Assembly: GCF_025562755.1 (NCBI RefSeq)
Contig: NZ_CP103300.1
Location: 5,023,001-5,087,000, forward strand
DNA: 64,000 nt
Direction: 5' to 3'
DNA from: Endozoicomonas euniceicola
Lineage (GTDB): Bacteria > Pseudomonadota > Gammaproteobacteria > Pseudomonadales > Endozoicomonadaceae
Position numbers and translations under genes: made by a program. Under the pieces are notes generated by a model, which searched no databases, had not been told where the DNA came from, and was given only the letters and a program-made list of their open reading frames with translations. Shown here piece by piece: positions 59,477 through 64,000 of this stretch (positions are counted from its first letter, which is position 1; each line of letters begins with the position of its first letter).

Positions 59477-59971
59477 GTGTTAGAGAAAACGGATAGCGAC
59501 TGGATGCAGGAAGCCCTGTCTGAAGCTTACAAAGGTTGGGAAAAGCAGGAAGTGCCGGTAGGTGCGGTGATTGTCCATAACGGTGAAATGATTGCCCGCG
59601 CCCATAATCAGCCTATTACCGGATGTAACCCTGTTGCCCATGCCGAGATTCTGGTTTTGCAGCAGGCGGCCAGGGCGCTGGGCAATTACCGGCTGGTGGA
59701 TTGCGACCTTTATGTCACTCTGGAACCCTGTACCATGTGTGCAGGTGCTATTATTCATAGCCGCATTCGCAGGGTAATCTTTGGTGCCTGTGAGCCCAAG
59801 TCCGGTGCTGTTGTCAGTGTCACTCAGGTGCTGGATCAGCCGCAGATGAACTATAGGGTAGAAGTGACTCAGGGTGTATTGCAGGATGAGTGCGGTGAAA
59901 TGATGTCGGCTTTTTTCAGGGAACGGCGCAGGCAGAAGAAAGAGGAAAGGAAGCGTCTGCGGTTATGTTAG
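59477..59971 (+). CDS. tadA: tRNA-specific adenosine deaminase
   Basis: A zinc deaminase converting the wobble adenosine of tRNA-Arg(ACG) to inosine. The zinc site is complete: H-A-E (about residue 56) with P-C-x-x-C as E-P-C-T-M-C (about residue 86). About 164 aa from GTG 59477; TTG 59468 is in frame and would add three residues. GTG is favoured by the AAGG 11 bases upstream. The C terminus is basic. It is a core gene, opposite in direction to the T3SS operon. Confidence 0.93.
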   Translation: MLEKTDSDWMQEALSEAYKGWEKQEVPVGAVIVHNGEMIARAHNQPITGCNPVAHAEILVLQQAARALGNYRLVDCDLYVTLEPCTMCAGAIIHSRIRRVIFGACEPKSGAVVSVTQVLDQPQMNYRVEVTQGVLQDECGEMMSAFFRERRRQKKEERKRLRLC

Positions 59972-60132
59972 TGTCTGTCCGGAGCAGGAATAAGCACTTA
60001 TGTGTATTTTCCATGACTGGTTTCCGTACAGTAGTTTCGATTATCATAGCCGCCTTGATTCCCCTGAGTTCTGCTGAAAAGTGTGTCACAGGCAGTGAAC
60101 AGGCTGTTTGTGGCGAGCTTTCAGCTTCATAA
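59965..60132 (+). CDS. Small signal-peptide-bearing ORF, 55 aa
   Basis: An ORF overlapping the tadA stop by seven bases. Its middle has a hydrophobic stretch (V-V-S-I-I-I-A-A-L-I-P-L) ending S-S-A, like a signal peptide, followed by a short mature part with two cysteines. An alternative start is the ATG at 60013 (39 aa). No good ribosome site is evident, so this may be a chance ORF; it is listed because it fills the gap before purL. Confidence 0.3.
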   Translation: MLVSVRSRNKHLCVFSMTGFRTVVSIIIAALIPLSSAEKCVTGSEQAVCGELSAS

Positions 60133-60154
60133 ACTGTATTTTTACGGTAAAAGC

Positions 60155-63100
60155 ATGCTGATATTGCGTGGCGCTCCCGCTCTTTCTCCGTTTCGCAGCA
60201 AAAAACTGCTGGAAACCTTACAAAACCTTATTCCGGAAGTGTCCGGTGTCTTTGCCGACTACCAGCACTTCGTTCAGAGCAGTGAGGCACTGTCTGAACA
60301 GGAACTGGCGGTTCTCGAACAACTGCTGACCTATGGTCCGCGCCGGCAGGAAGGATCCTGTACTGGGACCTTGCTGCTGGTTGTCCCCCGTCCCGGCACT
60401 ATTTCTCCCTGGTCCAGTAAGGCGTCTGATATTGCCCATAATTGCGGTCTGAACAAAATTCAGCGTATTGAGCGAGGTATCGCTTATTACATTGCTGCTG
60501 AACAGGGGCTGAGTGAGTTACAGATTCAAAAGGCTGGCGAGCTGATTCACGACCGTATGACAGAAACGGTATTGGATAACCCTGAGGCTGCCGAATCCCT
60601 GTTTACAGAATCCGAGCCTGCCCCCCTGACGGCCGTCGACATTCTTGATGGAGGCCGGGAAGCACTGGAACAGGCGAACCGTTCACTGGGACTGGCGCTG
60701 GCAGACGATGAGATTGATTATCTGGTCGAGAGCTATATAAAGCTGGAACGTAACCCCACGGACGTGGAACTGATGATGTTCGCCCAGGCAAACTCCGAAC
60801 ACTGTCGCCATAAGATTTTCAATGCCACCTGGACCATCGACGGACAGAGGCAGGATCACTCCCTGTTCCAGATGATTCGCAACACCCACGCCATGAGCAG
60901 TAAGGGTGTCTTGTCTGCCTACAAAGACAATGCTTCTGTTATTGAAGGCTCTAAAGCCGGACGTTTCTTCCCGAATCCTGACACCAAAACCTACGACTAC
61001 CATCAGGAAGATATTCATATCCTGATGAAAGTGGAAACCCACAACCACCCCACCGCTATCGCCCCCCGGGCTGGCGCAGCAACAGGCTCTGGTGGTGAAA
61101 TTCGTGACGAAGGCGCGACGGGTCGAGGTTCCAGGCCTAAAGCGGGTTTGACCGGCTTTAGTGTTTCCAACCTGAATATCCCCGGCTATGAACAGCCGTG
61201 GGAAAAAGGCTATGGCAAGCCTGACCGGATCGTATCGGCCCTGGATATCATGATTGATGGCCCACTGGGCGGTGCGGGTTTTAACAATGAATTTGGTCGT
61301 CCGAACCTGTGCGGTTACTTCCGTACCTATGAGCAGGCCGCTAAAGCCGCTACCGGCGAAGAAGTGCGCGGTTACCATAAGCCCATTATGCTGGCAGGCG
61401 GTCTGGGTAATATTCGTGCGGATCATGTTGAAAAGGGTGAAATCCCTGTCGGTGCCAAACTGATTGTCCTGGGTGGTCCGGCCATGCAGATTGGTCTGGG
61501 TGGTGGCGCTGCTTCCTCTATGACCTCAGGTGAGGGTCAGGAAGACCTGGATTTTGCCAGTGTCCAGCGTGATAACCCGGAAATGGAGCGCCGCTGTCAG
61601 GAAGTGATCGACCAGTGCTGGCAGCTGGGTGACGACAACCCGATTGCCTTTATCCATGATGTAGGCGCTGGTGGCCTGTCCAATGCTCTGCCGGAACTGG
61701 TGAGTGATGGTGACCGGGGCGGGCGTTTCCAGATGCGCGACATTCTGAACGACGAGCCGGGTATGTCGCCCCTGGCACTCTGGTGTAACGAGTCTCAGGA
61801 ACGTTACGTGATGGCAGTGGCTCCGGAAAATATGGCGCTGTTTGAAGCTATCTGTAAACGCGAGCGTTGCCTTTACGCCGTAGTGGGTGAAGCGACGGAA
61901 GAAAAACACCTGCTGGTTGAAGATTCCCACTTTGATAATAATCCGGTGGATATGCCTCTGGATGTTCTGCTGGGCAAACCACCCCGTATGCATCGGGATG
62001 TAGAATCAACGGATATTAAGCAGGATGCCATTGACCTGAGCGGCATTACACTGGAAGAAGCCAGCGAACGGGTACTGAAACTGCCTTCTGTGGCCAGTAA
62101 GAGTTTTCTGATCACTATTGGAGACCGTTCCATTACCGGCCAGGTCGCCCGTGACCAGATGGTGGGGCCCTGGCAGGTGCCTGTCGCTAACTGTGCGGTA
62201 ACAACCACCTCATTTGACACCTATACCGGTGAAGCTATGTCCATGGGCGAGCGTACGCCTGTTGCGATTATTAATGGTCCGGCTTCTGGCCGCATGGCGA
62301 TTGGTGAGGCGATTACCAATATCGCTTCTGCCCGAATTGAAAAAATGGGCGATATCAAACTGTCCGCAAACTGGATGGCCCCGGCGGGTCATCCGGGTGA
62401 AGACGAAAAGCTGTATGAGACCGTCAAGGCGGTGGGGATGGAGCTGTGTCCGGAGCTGGGCATTGCCATTCCTGTGGGCAAGGATTCCATGTCCATGCGT
62501 ACCAGCTGGAAAGACGGTGATAAAGACAAGAGCGTGACCTCGCCGCTGTCTCTGGTGATTTCCGCCTTTGCGCCGGTCACCGATGTTCGCAAAACCGTCA
62601 CGCCGCAGCTGCGTCTGGACAAGGGCGATACCCGCCTGCTGCTGGTGGATCTTGGTCGTGGTAAGAATCGTCTTGGCGGTTCTGCCCTGGCACAGGTCTT
62701 TGCACAAATTGGTGATGACGCTGCTGATGTTGACTCCGCTGCTGACCTGAAAGGCTTCTTCAACGCCGTTCAAATCCTGATGGAACAGGATTTATTGCTG
62801 GCTTATCACGACCGTGCTGACGGCGGTCTGTTTACGACTCTGGCAGAAATGTCATTTGCCGGTCGTGCCGGTATGGACATTCACCTGGAAAAAATTGCTC
62901 AGTCCTCTGACGATATTCTGCCTGCCCTGTTCAACGAAGAACTGGGGGCGGTGTTGCAGGTTCGTGCGGAAGATAAAGGCCGGGTTAAGGATATTCTCGC
63001 GGCAGCGGGTCTGGGCGACTGCACTCACACGATTGGTACCCTTCGTGATGACCAGCGTCTGAACCTGTTGTTCAGGGGCGAGACTCTGATTTCTGAAAGC

Positions 63101-64000
63101 CGTGTGAAATACCAGCGCTGTTGGGCTGAAACCAGTTACCGTATTCAGGCTCTGCGCGATAACCCTGAGTGCGCCCGTCAGGAGTTCGACAACCTGCTGG
63201 ATGACCGGGACAGCGGTCTGCATGCCTCCCTGCCGTTTGATATCAGCAGTGATGTCGCGGCACCGTTTATTGCCACGGGGGTTCGTCCACGGGTCGCTAT
63301 CCTGAGGGAGCAGGGTGTCAACGGTCAGGTGGAAATGGCAGCAGCCTTTGATAAAGCCGGGTTTACCGCTGTTGATGTTCACATGAGTGACATCCTCAGC
63401 GGTCGCCGCCAGCTGGATGAATTCAGAGGTCTGGTGGCCTGCGGCGGTTTCTCTTACGGTGACGTGCTGGGCGCGGGTGAAGGCTGGGCTAAATCCATCT
63501 TGTTTAATCACCGGGGCCGTGAGCAGTTCGCAGCCTTCTTTGATCGCAAAGACAGTTTTACCCTGGGGGTATGTAACGGTTGTCAGATGTTGTCTAACCT
63601 CCATGAGCTGATTCCCGGCGCGGACCTGTGGCCTCATTTCGTTCGCAACCAGTCCGAGCAGTTTGAAGCCCGGGTCGCCATGGTTGAAGTGCAGAAGAAC
63701 AATTCCATCTTCCTGCGTGGCATGGAAGGTGCCCGTATGCCGATAGCTGTGGCTCATGGTGAAGGGCATGCCGAATTCGGTAAGCCTGAGCATATTGAGC
63801 GATTGCAGGAATCGGCTCAGCTGGCTCTGCGTTATGTAGACAATCAGGGGCAGGTCACTGAACGTTATCCGTATAACCCTAATGGTTCTCCCAAGGGTAT
63901 TACCGGCCTGACGTCTGCCGATGGCTGTGTAACGATCATGATGCCCCACCCTGAGCGAGTGTTCAGAACCGTTCAGAACAGCTGGCACCCTGACAACTGG
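60155..64000 (+). CDS. purL: Phosphoribosylformylglycinamidine synthase, 3' end cut
   Basis: The large PurL (FGAM synthase) of purine biosynthesis, converting FGAR and glutamine with ATP to FGAM. It is open from ATG 60155 through the right edge; the 1,282 codons visible are nearly the full length (E. coli 1,295). Seen: N-terminal PurS-like domain, F-A-Q-A-N-S-E-H-C-R-H (about 212), M-K-V-E-T-H-N-H-P-T-A (about 291), the synthetase core, and the C-terminal glutamine amidotransferase with nucleophile C-N-G-C-Q (about 1140) and the H-G-E-G-H segment. No frame breaks. Confidence 0.95.
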   Translation, partial: MLILRGAPALSPFRSKKLLETLQNLIPEVSGVFADYQHFVQSSEALSEQELAVLEQLLTYGPRRQEGSCTGTLLLVVPRPGTISPWSSKASDIAHNCGLNKIQRIERGIAYYIAAEQGLSELQIQKAGELIHDRMTETVLDNPEAAESLFTESEPAPLTAVDILDGGREALEQANRSLGLALADDEIDYLVESYIKLERNPTDVELMMFAQANSEHCRHKIFNATWTIDGQRQDHSLFQMIRNTHAMSSKGVLSAYKDNASVIEGSKAGRFFPNPDTKTYDYHQEDIHILMKVETHNHPTAIAPRAGAATGSGGEIRDEGATGRGSRPKAGLTGFSVSNLNIPGYEQPWEKGYGKPDRIVSALDIMIDGPLGGAGFNNEFGRPNLCGYFRTYEQAAKAATGEEVRGYHKPIMLAGGLGNIRADHVEKGEIPVGAKLIVLGGPAMQIGLGGGAASSMTSGEGQEDLDFASVQRDNPEMERRCQEVIDQCWQLGDDNPIAFIHDVGAGGLSNALPELVSDGDRGGRFQMRDILNDEPGMSPLALWCNESQERYVMAVAPENMALFEAICKRERCLYAVVGEATEEKHLLVEDSHFDNNPVDMPLDVLLGKPPRMHRDVESTDIKQDAIDLSGITLEEASERVLKLPSVASKSFLITIGDRSITGQVARDQMVGPWQVPVANCAVTTTSFDTYTGEAMSMGERTPVAIINGPASGRMAIGEAITNIASARIEKMGDIKLSANWMAPAGHPGEDEKLYETVKAVGMELCPELGIAIPVGKDSMSMRTSWKDGDKDKSVTSPLSLVISAFAPVTDVRKTVTPQLRLDKGDTRLLLVDLGRGKNRLGGSALAQVFAQIGDDAADVDSAADLKGFFNAVQILMEQDLLLAYHDRADGGLFTTLAEMSFAGRAGMDIHLEKIAQSSDDILPALFNEELGAVLQVRAEDKGRVKDILAAAGLGDCTHTIGTLRDDQRLNLLFRGETLISESRVKYQRCWAETSYRIQALRDNPECARQEFDNLLDDRDSGLHASLPFDISSDVAAPFIATGVRPRVAILREQGVNGQVEMAAAFDKAGFTAVDVHMSDILSGRRQLDEFRGLVACGGFSYGDVLGAGEGWAKSILFNHRGREQFAAFFDRKDSFTLGVCNGCQMLSNLHELIPGADLWPHFVRNQSEQFEARVAMVEVQKNNSIFLRGMEGARMPIAVAHGEGHAEFGKPEHIERLQESAQLALRYVDNQGQVTERYPYNPNGSPKGITGLTSADGCVTIMMPHPERVFRTVQNSWHPDNW

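Noticed and set aside
62852..63988. 378-aa minus-strand open frame inside purL
   Set aside because: purL is a conserved core gene with intact motifs; the antisense frame is a codon-bias shadow.

Overview
The window comes from the chromosome of a gammaproteobacterium. The mix of a type III secretion system, giant coiled-coil proteins with no signal peptide, sodB, aspA, tadA, sbcB and purL, plus a large defence-loaded Tn7-like element, suggests a marine host-associated Oceanospirillales bacterium, most like Endozoicomonas. That assignment is inference from gene content; there is no rRNA to settle it.

The left half (about 1-28,995) is accessory DNA. Positions 1-1,740 hold small mobile-type genes: a partial membrane protein, a Phd/YefM-like antitoxin, a CxxC protein and a small membrane protein. 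Next comes a four-repeat CRISPR array of type I-F repeat form, then a leftward operon cas8f-cas5f-cas7f-cas6f with no cas1, cas2 or cas3. Rightward from 6,472 lies a multi-gene defence cluster: an excisionase-like HTH protein, a DUF499 ATPase, a DUF3780 protein, a DUF1156 DNA methyltransferase and a PLD-nuclease/SF2 helicase. It is interrupted between methyltransferase and helicase by a secreted serine hydrolase flanked by two decayed IS66 fragments in direct orientation. A retron-like module follows (structured ncRNA, 77-aa ORF, reverse transcriptase, cold-shock protein), then a decayed duplicate of part of the helicase gene. Last comes the leftward Tn7 core tnsA-tnsB-tnsC-tnsD plus a short gene in the tnsE position that may be TnsE-like. 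Four TnsB-type sites and a palindromic operator sit between tnsA and the 3' end of sodB, so the tnsA-proximal end of the transposon lies a few bases beyond the sodB stop codon.

The most interesting reading is a Tn7-like transposon carrying a nuclease-less type I-F Cascade, i.e. a CRISPR-associated transposon. It differs from the standard I-F3 plan: Cas8 and Cas5 are separate proteins, no tniQ precedes cas8, and the only TniQ-family protein visible is a long TnsD. It also appears to use sodB as its attachment gene. The left end was not found and may lie beyond the window.

The right half (about 29,000-64,000) is chromosomal backbone with a virulence/symbiosis flavour: sodB, a membrane coiled-coil protein, a lipoprotein, a 976-aa protein, a 3,652-aa coiled-coil protein with a helicase-like ATPase module, PilZ, a YigZ-family protein, exonuclease I, two response regulators, aspA, a leftward T3SS operon (chaperone-sctN-O-P-Q-R-S-T-U), tadA and purL (cut by the right edge).
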